This document shows, in pieces, positions 44,346-53,407 of a stretch of DNA of 64,000 nt. Made by a program: the position numbers and the translations under genes. The notes under the pieces are model-generated. The model was not told where the DNA came from. It worked only from the letters and a program-made list of their open reading frames with translations, and ran no database searches. Within the stretch, counting starts at the first letter, position 1, and the number at the start of each line of letters is the position of its first letter. The stretch is from Roseiarcus sp963776665 (GTDB lineage: Bacteria > Pseudomonadota > Alphaproteobacteria > Rhizobiales > Beijerinckiaceae): positions 49,334 through 113,333 of the forward strand of contig CAVZNQ010000024.1 in the NCBI GenBank assembly GCA_963776665.1, in the 5' to 3' direction.

Positions 44346-45002
44346 ATGAAAAATTGGTTAGTGACTTGCGCCGCGCTTGCGGCTTTTTCAGTTCCTTTTG
44401 TGGCGGGCGGGCAGGCGCAAGCGAGCGCGCCAGGGGCCGTAATCGACATCACACAGGTCGGCGCCAACGTCGTGGCCACGGGAAGCGGAGTGATCGACCT
44501 GAGCGGCCTCACGCTAACTGGTTCAGACGAACCTTGGCCGTTCGCAGGGGAGTTATTTCCCTCACTTGGGGTCGCCGTGGTCGGGTTGGGTGGCACCGGC
44601 CACAATATCGATACTTACGGCGGCGCTAGCGGCCCAGCGACTTTGGGGCCAGGCCTGAACTCGTTTCTCGGATCGATCGCCATCGGAGACGTTTTCGGGA
44701 TTGACGGAAACGGGCTCGGTTCACCAACCATATTCGTTCCCACCGGCTACGACGGTACGTTGCTATCGGGCTCCTCGACGTTCGACAACACGACGCTCGC
44801 CATGATTGGCCTCACGCCTGGAACGTACACGTACACATGGAGTCCCGCAGTGGCGGCGGGCGCCGTCGTGCAGGATGGCAGCCTGACCATCAATGTGACT
44901 GGGGTTGTTCCCGAGTCCTCGACTTGGGCGATGATGCTCGCAGGCTTCGCCGGCCTTGGTCTCCTCGCTTACCGGAAGCGCGCAGCGACCGTGGCCGCCT
45001 GA
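44346..45002 (+). CDS. PEP-CTERM sorting-domain protein
   Basis: 218 residues from ATG 44346 with AGGAGG nine bases upstream. Signal peptide MKNWLVTCAALAAFSVPFVA, then a Gly/Thr/Ser-rich beta-like secreted domain (VIDLSGLTLTGSDEPWPFAG, LGGTGHNIDTYGGASG, GYDGTLLSGSSTFDN). C-terminus VVPESSTWAMMLAGFAGLGL and YRKR is the PExxTWAMM type exosortase signal, with Ser in the third position. No catalytic motif. Function unknown; probably surface or EPS-associated. Confidence 0.82.
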   Translation: MKNWLVTCAALAAFSVPFVAGGQAQASAPGAVIDITQVGANVVATGSGVIDLSGLTLTGSDEPWPFAGELFPSLGVAVVGLGGTGHNIDTYGGASGPATLGPGLNSFLGSIAIGDVFGIDGNGLGSPTIFVPTGYDGTLLSGSSTFDNTTLAMIGLTPGTYTYTWSPAVAAGAVVQDGSLTINVTGVVPESSTWAMMLAGFAGLGLLAYRKRAATVAA

Positions 45003-45034
45003 CGGCGCGGGCACGATCGTTCAAGTCTGGAAAG

Positions 45035-45060
45035 GCCGCCCCCGGGGCGGCCCTTTTCTT
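45035..45060 (+). terminator. intrinsic terminator after the PEP-CTERM gene
   Basis: GGCCGCCCC (45035-45043) pairs with GGGGCGGCC (45045-45053), followed by CTTTTCTTT. It lies 33 bp after the stop of the PEP-CTERM gene. Confidence 0.75.
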
Positions 45061-45104
45061 TGCGCCGGCGGCGGGATCGGCGGTCGTTCGTCCTTCGCGC
45101 CGGC

Positions 45105-45230
45105 TCAAGACCAGCTATAGGCGAACATCCCCATCGCCAGGAGGATGATGACCGCGGCGACGACGTAGTGCTTCGCCTCCCAGTCGTGCAGGGTGAGGAC
45201 GCGCTGATGCAACGGACGCTTCTCGGCCAT
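45105..45230 (-). CDS. small membrane protein, 41 residues
   Basis: ATG 45230, ends TGA at 45105. Sequence begins MAEKRPLHQRVLTLHDWEAK and ends in one TM helix (HYVVAAVIILLAMGMFAYSW). I recognise this kind of short, tail-anchored hypothetical from other Rhizobiales but know no function. Codon bias is strong and a GAGGC-like purine stretch precedes it. Confidence 0.6.
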   Translation of the reverse strand: MAEKRPLHQRVLTLHDWEAKHYVVAAVIILLAMGMFAYSWS

Positions 45231-45388
45231 GCCTCGGACTAACATGAACCGTTCCGGCCGCAAACATGGCCTCCGCCCGGCTGCGCGCTCGCCGATCGAG
45301 GCGGGAGGAGATTTGCCGCATCGGCATTGCGTTTTGGCACCGCAGCGGCGCTCTCATGGGGCCCCCGTCCGTGCAATGGGCCGAAGCC

Positions 45389-45469
45389 ATGGATATCCTG
45401 CCTGCGGCCTTCGGCTGTCTTCTCATCGCCCTCGGGCTGATGATGGCCGCCAATCAAGGGGCTATGTGA
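45389..45469 (+). CDS. 26-residue hydrophobic ORF
   Basis: MDILPAAFGCLLIALGLMMA and six more residues, a single TM helix. It overlaps the next ORF by GTGA (45466-45469). Either two coupled microproteins or one 50-55-residue two-helix protein split by a single-base shift near 45463. No ribosome-binding site is strong, so confidence is low. Confidence 0.35.
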   Translation: MDILPAAFGCLLIALGLMMAANQGAM

Positions 45470-45555
45470 CTTTCGTCGTCGGGCCCCGCGCCATGCTCCT
45501 GCTGGCCGGCGCGGTCGGCGTGTTCGGCTACTGGGTTCTGCGCGGGTCGCATTGA
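45466..45555 (+). CDS. 29-residue hydrophobic ORF
   Basis: GTG start, TFVVGPRAMLLLAGAVGVFG then YWVLRGSH. One TM helix with a positively charged start. The GTGA overlap with the ORF before it implies coupling or a frame error joining the two. Confidence 0.35.
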   Translation: MTFVVGPRAMLLLAGAVGVFGYWVLRGSH

Positions 45556-45648
45556 CGACAGGGCGCCGCCCGCCCTGTCAAAACGGCCGGCGCGATGCTA
45601 TATGTCGGACATTCGCCGGGCCTTGAACCCGGTCGACGGAGATTCGCG

Positions 45649-46035
45649 ATGGCGTCCCGACTGTTACGGCGACAGGTGATGACATTGACCGACGCGGCGG
45701 CGGCGCGGGTGCGCGAACTGACCGAAGCCGCCGGCAAGCCGGTAGCGGGCCTGCGCGTCGGGATCAAAAATGGCGGCTGCGCCGGCATGTCCTATACGAT
45801 GGAACTCGCCGAGACCGCGACGCCGATGGATGAGGTCGTCGAGGACAAGGGCGTCAAGCTGCTCATCGACCCGAAGGCGGTGCTGTTCCTGCTCGGCTCG
45901 CAGATGGATTTCAAGGTCGACCGCCTCTCGGCGACATTCGCCTTCTCCAACCCGAACGAGACTTCGGCCTGCGGCTGCGGCGAAAGCGTCGCGATCACGC
46001 CCGCGAGCCCCGAGGCGCTTCACACGCCAGCCTGA
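45649..46035 (+). CDS. HesB/IscA-family iron-sulfur assembly protein
   Basis: 128 residues from ATG 45649 (GGAG seven bases upstream). A-type carrier for Fe-S clusters: Cys ligands at GIKNGGCAGMSYTMEL and in the C-terminal pair ACGCGES. DEVVEDKGVKLLIDPKAVLF and DFKVDRLSATFAFSNPNET fit the SufA/IscA fold. No suf operon is nearby, but in Rhizobiales the isolated copy at the end of the suf region is often annotated sufA. Confidence 0.93.
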   Translation: MASRLLRRQVMTLTDAAAARVRELTEAAGKPVAGLRVGIKNGGCAGMSYTMELAETATPMDEVVEDKGVKLLIDPKAVLFLLGSQMDFKVDRLSATFAFSNPNETSACGCGESVAITPASPEALHTPA

Positions 46036-46043
46036 TTTTGGCA

Positions 46044-46409
46044 ATGAGCCCCGAGGCTTTGAAGGAACTCTTCAAGCCGTTCGGCGAGGTTTCGGTCAAG
46101 CGCATGTTCGGCGGCGCGGGCGTCTATGCCAAGGGCCTGTGTTTCGCCATCGAGCAGGGCGGCGAAGTCTTTCTCAAAGTCGACGCCGTCTCTCAGCCGG
46201 ATTTTGTCGCCGCGGGCTCTTCGCCCTTCATCTACGTCGCCCGGGGCAGACCGATGCCGACGTCCTTCTGGCGCTTGCCCGCGATTGCCCGGGCAGAGGG
46301 TGACGAACTCATCCGCTGGACGTCGCTTGGCCTAGGCGCGGCCCGTCGCGTGGCCGACGCCAAGGCGAAGCCGAGGAGTCCATCAAATCGCAAGAAGGTC
46401 CGCGCTTAG
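46044..46409 (+). CDS. TfoX/Sxy N-terminal domain protein
   Basis: 121 residues (ATG 46044; a TTG at 46038 adds two). SVKRMFGGAGVYAKGLCFAI and FLKVDAVSQPDFVAAGSSPF, YVARGRPMPTSFWRLPA match the TfoX N-terminal domain. Only the N-domain is present; the C-terminal part is a short basic tail (AKPRSPSNRKKVRA). In gammaproteobacteria TfoX controls competence, but in alphaproteobacteria these short proteins have no known role. Convergent with the SABATH-type methyltransferase, overlapping 4 bp. Confidence 0.83.
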   Translation: MSPEALKELFKPFGEVSVKRMFGGAGVYAKGLCFAIEQGGEVFLKVDAVSQPDFVAAGSSPFIYVARGRPMPTSFWRLPAIARAEGDELIRWTSLGLGAARRVADAKAKPRSPSNRKKVRA

Positions 46410-47474
46410 ATCTTCGCGAGCGACAGCACTGCGACAATGTTCACGATCGGAGAAGGATCGATCGAGAGTTGCCGGCGCATCCCCGCCTCCAGCCGATCCA
46501 AGAAAGCCTTGCGGGCGATCTCATTCTCGTTCTGGTCGAGCCCGCTCGCGAGCGAGGGGCCGAGGATCGCGCGGGCGGCGCCGGCGCGGCTTGCCGCCAA
46601 AGCCCCGACGTCGCCATCTTCGCAGTACTTGGCCCATCCGGCGTCCTCGATGGGCGAGAAGCGGCTTTCGAGAAGGCGAAGTCCGAAAGCCAGATCGCCG
46701 CTGGAAAAGGGCGCGAGCGTCTCACCCTGCGTACGCGGATAGGTTGCGACGCACATCCGGCTGCGTTCCTGCCGGGGTCAGATGCCCATCCGACACCATT
46801 TCAGCGATCGCGTCGTTTGCGGCGTCCGTGACCGCCGCTGCCGGATGCGCGCCTTTCTCGTCCAGAGCTGGCAGGGAAATGACGAGTCGCCCTCCGGAGC
46901 GCAATTCTGCGGAGCGCAGTTTCAGGAAAGACTCCCAGTCCCGTCTCCCCTGCTCGAAAAAGGCCTGACGCAAGGCGCCTTCGCTACGGAATCCGATGAT
47001 GTGGCCGGGAACCGGTCCAGGGATGCGGCTGAGCCACTGGGCCGCATAAGCGCTCCAACCCAGACTCACCTGAGCCCCCGGCAGCGTCGGCCGGTAGAAG
47101 GAACGACCGACGGCGTGAGGAAAGACATTGGGATCGCCGAGGACATACCCCCTCTCGTCGTCCTCGATCGTGGCGAAAAGCGAACTGAAATCGTTTGCGG
47201 GCAGGTCGGTGTGCGCGATCGAGATGGCGCGGCGAGGGCCAAGACGGGACCGCAGAACCTGGATGGCCAGCCGCATCGGGCCCACCGAGTTCCGCCCCTC
47301 GGAAGCGCCATAGTCGGCGATGACGACCGGAGAATCTCCGTCTGGAACGGGCGCTTCCGCGACCGCCCGCTCCCAAAGTGCCACCGCGAGGCCCGCGCCC
47401 GACGCCTGCAAGGCCGAATTGGCGTTGTAGACGCCACGGCCCTCCATGACTGACGGAGCAGCGACCTTCTTCAA
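46406..47474 (-). pseudogene. SABATH-type SAM-dependent carboxyl methyltransferase, one frameshift
   Basis: 355 residues after removing one extra base near 46760. Start ATG 47474 (MKKVAAPSVMEGRGVYNANS). Family markers: VVIADYGASEGRNSVGPMRL (SAM motif), FPHAVGRSFYRPTLPGAQVS, SLGWSAYAAQWLSR, GRLVISLPALDEKG, and in the C-terminal piece CVATYPRTQGETLAPF, LESRFSPIEDAGW. SABATH enzymes, best known from plants, methylate carboxyl groups of small acids; scattered bacteria carry them. The substrate cannot be read here. Confidence 0.78.
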
Positions 47475-47665
47475 TCGAACCTCCCTTCAATTCAAAGAGG
47501 GTCGAACGGCCCGGCTAGCTGTGGCCCGCAGGCGCATCCGCGCCTAAAGCCGCCACCCTAATCATGATGTCAGAAAATGTGAAGTTTCGCCATGACGGCG
47601 CGCCGCCGTGGCCAAGGGGCGACGAAGGGCTCTGGCGGGTAGTCGGGCGCCCAGCTCCGCGGGGA

Positions 47666-49174
47666 TCACTCTTCCGCCGCTTCGATCGGCTCGCGCGCGG
47701 GCCGCGGGCGCGCCTTGACTGGGCGGAGGAGGAAATCCGGGACGTGGTCGCCGAGGCCGATGACCGGCGCGTCGTCCTCGCGGTGCGGCGGACGCTCGCG
47801 GCGGGGCGGGGGATCGGCGAAAGAAGGGGCGCGCGAGACCGACGCGCGCTCCGCCTCGGCGGCGATGCGCTCGCGCGGCGGGCGCTCGGCGTGATGGCGG
47901 CGCGAGTCGGGGCGGCGGGCGGCGTGACGGTCCGGGCGCTCGCCGTTCTCGACCGGCGTGGCCCGCTCGGGGCGCCGGTGAGCGCCGCCGCGACCGCCGT
48001 GCGGCCGTTCGCGCACCGGCGCATCGGCCTCTTCTTCGGGGGGCAATTGAGCGCCGTCCTGCCAGTCGATCTTGCGGGCGATGAGCTTTTCGATCTCGGC
48101 GATCGCCTTCTGGTCGATGCGCGAGACGAGGGTCAGCGCGACGCCCGACTTGCCAGCGCGACCGGTGCGGCCGATCCGGTGGACGTAATCCTCGGAATGA
48201 TGGGGGGCGTCGTAGTTGATCACATGGCTGACATCGGGGATGTCGAGCCCGCGGGCGGCAACGTCGGAGCAGACCAGGAGCTGGACCTCTCCCGCGCGGA
48301 ACGCATCGAGGGCCGCCATCCGCATCCGCTGATCGAGGTCGCCGTGCAGCGCCAGGACCGAGAAGCCGTGCTTTTGCAGCGAACGGTAGACCACCTGCAC
48401 GTCGCGCTTGCGGTTGCAGAAGATGAGCGCGTTCTTGAAATTGTCAGCGCCGCGGATGAGGCGGCGCAAGGTCGAACGTTTCTCTTCCGGCGTTCCGCCC
48501 GAAGGCACGAGCGTCTGGGTGATGTTCTCGGCGGTCGTCGCGGCGCGCGAGACTTCGACACGCACCGGATTGTGCAGGAACGTATCGGCGAGGCGGGTGA
48601 TTTCCGGCGGCATGGTCGCCGAGAAGAACAACGTCTGGCGGGTGAACGGCACCAGCTTGCAGATGCGCTCGATGTCGGGAATGAAGCCCATGTCGAGCAT
48701 CCGGTCGGCTTCGTCGATCACCAGGATTTCGATCGCGTTCAGGAGCAGGCCGCCCCGCTCGGTGAAGTCGAGCAGGCGGCCGGGGGTTGCGATGACGACG
48801 TCGGCGCCGCGCGCGATCTTGGTCTCCTGATCGCCGAACGAGACGCCGCCGATCAGGAGCGCGAGGTTCAGCTTGTGGTTGACGCCATATTTGCCGAACG
48901 CCTCCTCGACCTGGGCGGCGAGTTCGCGCGTCGGCTCCAGAATGAGGGTGCGCGGCATGCGAGCGCGAGCGCGCCCGCGCTCGAGCGTCGACAGCATCGG
49001 CAGGGTGAAGGCGGCGGTCTTGCCCGTGCCGGTCTGGGCGATTCCCAATATGTCGCGGCCCTGCAGGGCGAACGGAATGGCTTGTTCTTGGATCGGCGTC
49101 GGCGTGTCGTAGCCTGACGCTTCGACGGCTTTGAGCACTTTTTCGCTCAGGCCGAGTTCGCTAAATTTCATCAT
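47666..49174 (-). CDS. DEAD-box RNA helicase (RhlE-like)
   Basis: 502 residues from ATG 49174 (the next codon is also ATG). All motifs present: Q motif PTPIQEQAIPFALQGRD, motif I IAQTGTGKTAAFTLPML, PTRELAAQVEEAFGKYG, DEADRMLDMGFIPD, SATMPPEI, then the second RecA domain with HGDLDQRMRMAALDAFRAG, CSDVAARGLDIPDVSHVIN and HRIGRTGRAG. The C-terminal ~100 residues are Arg/His-rich and disordered, as in RhlE. Acts in RNA structure remodelling. Confidence 0.95.
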   Translation of the reverse strand: MMKFSELGLSEKVLKAVEASGYDTPTPIQEQAIPFALQGRDILGIAQTGTGKTAAFTLPMLSTLERGRARARMPRTLILEPTRELAAQVEEAFGKYGVNHKLNLALLIGGVSFGDQETKIARGADVVIATPGRLLDFTERGGLLLNAIEILVIDEADRMLDMGFIPDIERICKLVPFTRQTLFFSATMPPEITRLADTFLHNPVRVEVSRAATTAENITQTLVPSGGTPEEKRSTLRRLIRGADNFKNALIFCNRKRDVQVVYRSLQKHGFSVLALHGDLDQRMRMAALDAFRAGEVQLLVCSDVAARGLDIPDVSHVINYDAPHHSEDYVHRIGRTGRAGKSGVALTLVSRIDQKAIAEIEKLIARKIDWQDGAQLPPEEEADAPVRERPHGGRGGAHRRPERATPVENGERPDRHAARRPDSRRHHAERPPRERIAAEAERASVSRAPSFADPPPRRERPPHREDDAPVIGLGDHVPDFLLRPVKARPRPAREPIEAAEE

Positions 49175-49649
49175 TTCTCGCTTAACGCGAACGCCTTGCA
49201 TTCGCTGGTTGTCATATGGAGGCCTCGTGGACCCGCGTCAATCGTTTGCGGGTCTCGGCGCGTAAGCCTAGCGCCTCGCGTCGGCGCGAAGCGCTCGCCG
49301 ACGCCTCGCCGGAGCCTTCATTCGCTCTCGGCGTGCTTCCCATAGATCAAATCGGGAGAAAGTCAACAAATTGTGCGCCTTTTCGACGCTATCCCCGGAC
49401 CGAGGCCAAGCTCGGGCCGCCAGCCCCGGGGGCGACCGGGCGCCTCGAGCGATGCCCGTCGAGAGGGTTGCGCCAACCTTTCGATATGTTAGCGTTGCGG
49501 AAAGCATCTCGCCGTCTCGTGGGTCGGCCAGAAGGGGGAGGCGGCGTGGCGGCCATTACCCAAGCGGCGAGCGGGGCCGGAGTTTTGATCCAGTCGGCTC
49601 GGCTCGCGAGCCGCGCTATCTATCGCGACAGCCTTCAGCGACTGCCGCG
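49175..49649. other. intergenic, nothing recognised
   Basis: 475 bp between the helicase and the divergent sugar ABC operon. One plus-strand ORF covers much of it (49216-49653) but is Arg/Ala-rich with no ribosome-binding site and overlaps the ABC start, so I reject it. It probably carries both promoters; no operator motif for a LacI-type repressor is clear. Confidence 0.4.
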
Positions 49650-51191
49650 ATGAGCGTCGCAGCGAACGCCCAAACACCGCTGCTCGTCATGCGAAACGTC
49701 GTCAAGCACTTTGGCGGCGTGCAAGCCCTCCGCGGCGTCGACTTCGACCTTAAGCGCGGCGAGATCCATGCCCTCCTCGGCGAGAATGGCGCCGGGAAAT
49801 CAACGTTGATGAACGTGCTGTCCGGCGTGTTCGCACCCGACACGGGCGAGATGTCGCTCGAAGGCCAGCCCGTTCGTTTCAACGATCCGCGGGCCGCACA
49901 GGCGGCCGGAGTCGCCACGATCTTCCAGGAGCTCGACCTCGTGCCGAGCCTCGACGTCACCGCCAACCTGTTCCTCGGGCGCGAGCTCACGCGCGGGGGC
50001 GTGCTGGACCGTGCGTCGATGCGCAAGGAGGCGATCAAGCGGCTCAGCGTCGTGGGCAAGGACATTAACGTCGACCATCGCGTTGGGGACCTTTCGGTCG
50101 GGCGGAGACAGATCGTCGCGATCGCGAAAGCGCTGACCTACGCGCGCAATATTCTGATCATGGACGAGCCGACAGCGGCGCTGACGGCTTCGGAAGTCGA
50201 CCGGCTCTTCGTCGTCATGCGCAATATCGCGGCGCGCGGGGTCGGCATCGTCTACATCTCGCATCGGCTTGAGGAAGTGCCGAGAGTTGCCGACCGCGTA
50301 ACAGTCATGCGTGATGGAAAGGTCGCAGGCGTGCAGCCGGCGAACGCGCCGCAATCGGAACTGGTGCGGCTCCTCGTCGGCCGTCCGCTCGACGAACTCT
50401 ATCCGAAGCGGGCGGCGAGCGTTGGAAAGCCAGTCCTCCGACTCGAGCACGCACGCTTTACTCCGGACATCGCGCGGCCCGGCTGGCAGGCGCCGGCCGA
50501 CGTGAGCCTCGTGGTTGGCGCAGGCGAAATCGTGGGGCTCGCGGGCATCATGGGCGCGGGCCGAACCGAGCTGTTAACCGCGCTCTACGGCGCCGCCGGC
50601 GCGGGCTCATGGTCCGGCCTGGTCCAGATCGATGGTGCGCCTGCGCGCCTGACTTCGATCCGCGCCGCTCGCAGAAACGGCGTCGGCCTCGTGACTGACG
50701 ACCGGCGCGGCAGCGGCCTCCTGATCCGGGACACTGTAGGGCGCAATGCCGTGTTGACCGTGCTCGAACGCTTGTCGCCGTTCTTTCTCGTGTCGTTCGC
50801 CCGCGAAAACGCGCTCGCGCGCGAGGCGATCACCGCCTTCGACGTCAGGCCGCCGCGTTCCGAGATCGTGATCGGCGCGCTTTCTGGCGGCAATCAGCAG
50901 AAGGTTGTCATCGCCAAGGAAGTGCTCGGCGATCCGGAGCTGCTGCTGCTTGACGAGCCGACACGCGGCGTGGATGTAGGCGCCAAGGGAGAGATCTACG
51001 CCCGCATTCGCGAGCTTGCGGGCAAGGGAATGGGTGTGCTCGTCGCGTCGAGCGAGATGCCCGAGTTGCTTGGGCTTTGCGATCGGGTTGTCGTGTTGCG
51101 CGCGGGAAAGACAGTCGCGGAGTTTCCGGGGGGCGCTAGCGAGCATGACGTGCTCGCGGCGGCCGAGCAAGGCGAGGACGAAACGGTATGA
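49650..51191 (+). CDS. sugar ABC transporter ATPase (RbsA/MglA type)
   Basis: 513 residues, two nucleotide-binding domains in one chain. First half: MRNVVKHFGGVQALRGVDFD, Walker A LLGENGAGKSTLMNVLSG, signature LSVGRRQIVAIAKAL, Walker B IMDEPTAALT. Second half: degenerate P-loop LAGIMGAGRTELLTALYG, DDRRGSGLLIRDTVGRNAVL, signature LSGGNQQKVVIAKEV, LLLDEPTRGVDVGAKGEIY. Powers uptake of a monosaccharide such as ribose or xylose. First gene of three; permease start overlaps its stop (ATGA, 51188). Confidence 0.95.
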   Translation: MSVAANAQTPLLVMRNVVKHFGGVQALRGVDFDLKRGEIHALLGENGAGKSTLMNVLSGVFAPDTGEMSLEGQPVRFNDPRAAQAAGVATIFQELDLVPSLDVTANLFLGRELTRGGVLDRASMRKEAIKRLSVVGKDINVDHRVGDLSVGRRQIVAIAKALTYARNILIMDEPTAALTASEVDRLFVVMRNIAARGVGIVYISHRLEEVPRVADRVTVMRDGKVAGVQPANAPQSELVRLLVGRPLDELYPKRAASVGKPVLRLEHARFTPDIARPGWQAPADVSLVVGAGEIVGLAGIMGAGRTELLTALYGAAGAGSWSGLVQIDGAPARLTSIRAARRNGVGLVTDDRRGSGLLIRDTVGRNAVLTVLERLSPFFLVSFARENALAREAITAFDVRPPRSEIVIGALSGGNQQKVVIAKEVLGDPELLLLDEPTRGVDVGAKGEIYARIRELAGKGMGVLVASSEMPELLGLCDRVVVLRAGKTVAEFPGGASEHDVLAAAEQGEDETV

Positions 51192-52228
51192 GCCAATCCG
51201 CGACGACCGTGGCCGGCGCGCCCGCCGCACGCCGTCTCGACCTGTTCGCGCTGCTCGTGCGGTTCCAGAGCGTGATCGGTCTCGTCGTCGTGGCCATAGG
51301 CGGCGTGATCTTCTCTCCCCGTCGCCACGGCGCAATCCTCTTTTTGCAGCCGGACAACGTCGCCAATATCGTGCGCGCCGTCTCGGAGACCGGCATCATA
51401 GCCGTCGGCATGACTTTCGTCATCATCACGGCCGGCATCGACCTTTCGGTCGGAGCGCTGCTCAGCCTCTGCAGCGTGTTGACCGCCACGATCATGACGA
51501 CCGGCGGCTGGGAACTCACTCCAACCGTCCTGTTCGTGCTGCTTTGTGGGACGGTCTTCGGCGCGATCCAGGGCGTCATCTCCAACCGCTTCCGCCTCGA
51601 GCCTTTCATCGTCACGCTCGCCGGCCTTCAGGTGGCGCGCGGGCTCGCGCTCGTCATCTCCAACAACCAGTACATCAACATTTCCTACGGCGAAGGACCG
51701 GGCCTCGCGCCGCCGGTTTTTGCAATTCTCGGCGACCGACTCTTCAACAATACGGTTCCGGTGGCGACGCTCGTTTTCGTCGTCGTGGCGGTGATCGCGA
51801 CATTCGTCCTTAACTTCACGCGTTTCGGACGCTATGTGTTCGCTGTCGGCGGCAACGAGCGGGCGGCTCGGCTCTCGGGCGTACCGGTCTCGCTGGTAAA
51901 GATTTCCGTCTACGCCATCACCGGCATCGTGTCCGGCATCGCCGGCGTTGTTCACGCGGGGCAGTTCAACTTCGGCAGCGCCAACGACGGGACCGGTTAC
52001 GAGCTCACCGCGATCGCCGCCGTGGTGATTGGCGGCACCAGCCTGTTCGGAGGCTCGGGCTCAATGGTCGGTACGGTCGCCGGCGCGATTATGCTGGGAG
52101 CGCTCGCGAACATTCTTCAGCTCAACAATATCAACGCGGCGCTGCAGCTGCTCGCGACCGGAGCGATCATCGTGCTGGCCGCAGTTCTTCAATCCCTCGT
52201 CCGTCGCCGTGAGGGATTGGGTCGATGA
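51188..52228 (+). CDS. sugar ABC transporter permease (RbsC type)
   Basis: 346 residues, about ten TM helices. Motifs GMTFVIITAGIDLSVGALLS and FGGSGSMVGTVAGAIMLGAL (the EAA-like loop region of RbsC), LSGVPVSLVKISVYAITGIV and FGRYVFAVGGNERAARLSGV. The N-terminal ~25 residues are soluble. Works with the upstream ATPase as a homodimeric pore. The gap to the binding-protein gene is 67 bp. Confidence 0.94.
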   Translation: MSQSATTVAGAPAARRLDLFALLVRFQSVIGLVVVAIGGVIFSPRRHGAILFLQPDNVANIVRAVSETGIIAVGMTFVIITAGIDLSVGALLSLCSVLTATIMTTGGWELTPTVLFVLLCGTVFGAIQGVISNRFRLEPFIVTLAGLQVARGLALVISNNQYINISYGEGPGLAPPVFAILGDRLFNNTVPVATLVFVVVAVIATFVLNFTRFGRYVFAVGGNERAARLSGVPVSLVKISVYAITGIVSGIAGVVHAGQFNFGSANDGTGYELTAIAAVVIGGTSLFGGSGSMVGTVAGAIMLGALANILQLNNINAALQLLATGAIIVLAAVLQSLVRRREGLGR

Positions 52229-52295
52229 GCGCGGCAGAACCGCGTGCGCCACAACTGCGGCGGCTGGTTGGGTTTACCTTCAGAGGAGGATGATG

Positions 52296-53264
52296 ATGCT
52301 ACGGATATCATTGGGCGCAATGGCGGCGGTAGCGCTCGCCGCAGGGACGGCGGCCGCGGCGCCGCTGGTCAAGGAATGCAGCAAGGACGGAAAGTTCGTC
52401 ATCGGGTTTTCGCAGGCCACGAACGCCGAGCCCTACCGGGCTCACGTCAACGAAGAGCTGACTGCGGCTGCGGCCAAAGTGCCGCAGTTCACGCTCCAGA
52501 TCGCTGACGGCCAGGCGAATGTGAATACCCAGACCTCGCAGATGGATAATTTCATCACCCAGAAGGTCGATCTCATCCTGATCTCGCCCTTCGAGGCCTC
52601 GCCGCTCACCCCGGTCGTCGCGCGCGCGATGAAAGCCGGCATTCCCGTCATAGAGCTCGACCGCAAAACGGTCGGCGATCCCGGCAAGGACTACACGGCC
52701 TTCATCGGCGGCGACAATTTCAAAATCGCCCAGGAAGCCGGGAAGTACATGGCCGACAAGCTGCTGAAGGACGGCGGCGAGGCCGCTGTGCTGGAAGGCC
52801 TGCCGAGCTCGACGCCGGCGGTCGAACGCCTCAACGGTTTCAAGGATGGCGTGAAGGCGAACGACAAGATCCAGGTCGTCGCTGAACAGGCCGCCGACTG
52901 GATGCCGGACAAGGCCCAGACCGCCTTCGCCGCGATGCTCCAGGCCCACCCGAACATCAAGGCGCTCTACGCCAGCAACGATATGATGGCGGCTGGCGCG
53001 CGCCTTGCGGCGAAGGGCGCCGGCAAGAAGGACGGCGATATCGCCATCATCGGCACTGACGGACTACCGGGTCCCTCGGGCGGCATCCGGGCCGTCGCCG
53101 AGGGCGAGTGGGCGGCGACGTTCACCTATCCGACCGGCGCGCCCGAGGCGATCGAGATGGCCAAGGCCATCCTGCTCGACTGCGCCGAGAAGGTCCCGGC
53201 CACCGTGACCGTGCCGACGCTGGCGATCACGCCGGACAACGCCAAGAAGCTGATGGGGAACTAA
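52296..53264 (+). CDS. periplasmic sugar-binding protein (type 1 PBP)
   Basis: 322 residues from the third ATG of a run (52290/52293/52296), which puts AGAGGAGG six bases upstream. Signal peptide MLRISLGAMAAVALAAGTAA. Mature protein: FVIGFSQATNAEPYRAHVNE, DGQANVNTQTSQMDNFITQK, VDLILISPFEASPLTPVV, AGIPVIELDRKTVGDPGKDY, NIKALYASNDMMAAGARLAA. The two-lobed sugar-binding fold of the RbsB/XylF group. Ligand unknown. No kinase or isomerase sits beside the operon, so the sugar cannot be named. Confidence 0.93.
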   Translation: MLRISLGAMAAVALAAGTAAAAPLVKECSKDGKFVIGFSQATNAEPYRAHVNEELTAAAAKVPQFTLQIADGQANVNTQTSQMDNFITQKVDLILISPFEASPLTPVVARAMKAGIPVIELDRKTVGDPGKDYTAFIGGDNFKIAQEAGKYMADKLLKDGGEAAVLEGLPSSTPAVERLNGFKDGVKANDKIQVVAEQAADWMPDKAQTAFAAMLQAHPNIKALYASNDMMAAGARLAAKGAGKKDGDIAIIGTDGLPGPSGGIRAVAEGEWAATFTYPTGAPEAIEMAKAILLDCAEKVPATVTVPTLAITPDNAKKLMGN

Positions 53265-53282
53265 GCCGGGCGCGCTCACCCT

Positions 53283-53319
53283 CGCCCTCCCTCCGCTCGC
53301 CGGGGGAGGGCGCAGTTTT
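53283..53319 (+). terminator. intrinsic terminator after the sugar ABC operon
   Basis: CGCCCTCCC (53283-53291) pairs with GGGAGGGCG (53304-53312), followed by CAGTTTT. It lies 18 bp after the binding-protein stop. Confidence 0.6.
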
Positions 53320-53407
53320 GGACCCGTGCGCAAACGGCACGGTATCGCAACAAATTCTCCCTGTTATCGTCAAAAATCTAAGCGCTGGGATTCGATCCTT
53401 GGCGGCG

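Noticed and set aside
47564..49117. 517-residue plus-strand frame opposite the DEAD-box helicase
   Set aside because: No motifs, Arg/Gly/Asp-rich; helicase motifs are all on the minus strand.
49216..49653. ORF upstream of the sugar ABC operon
   Set aside because: No ribosome-binding site, no family features, overlaps the ABC start.
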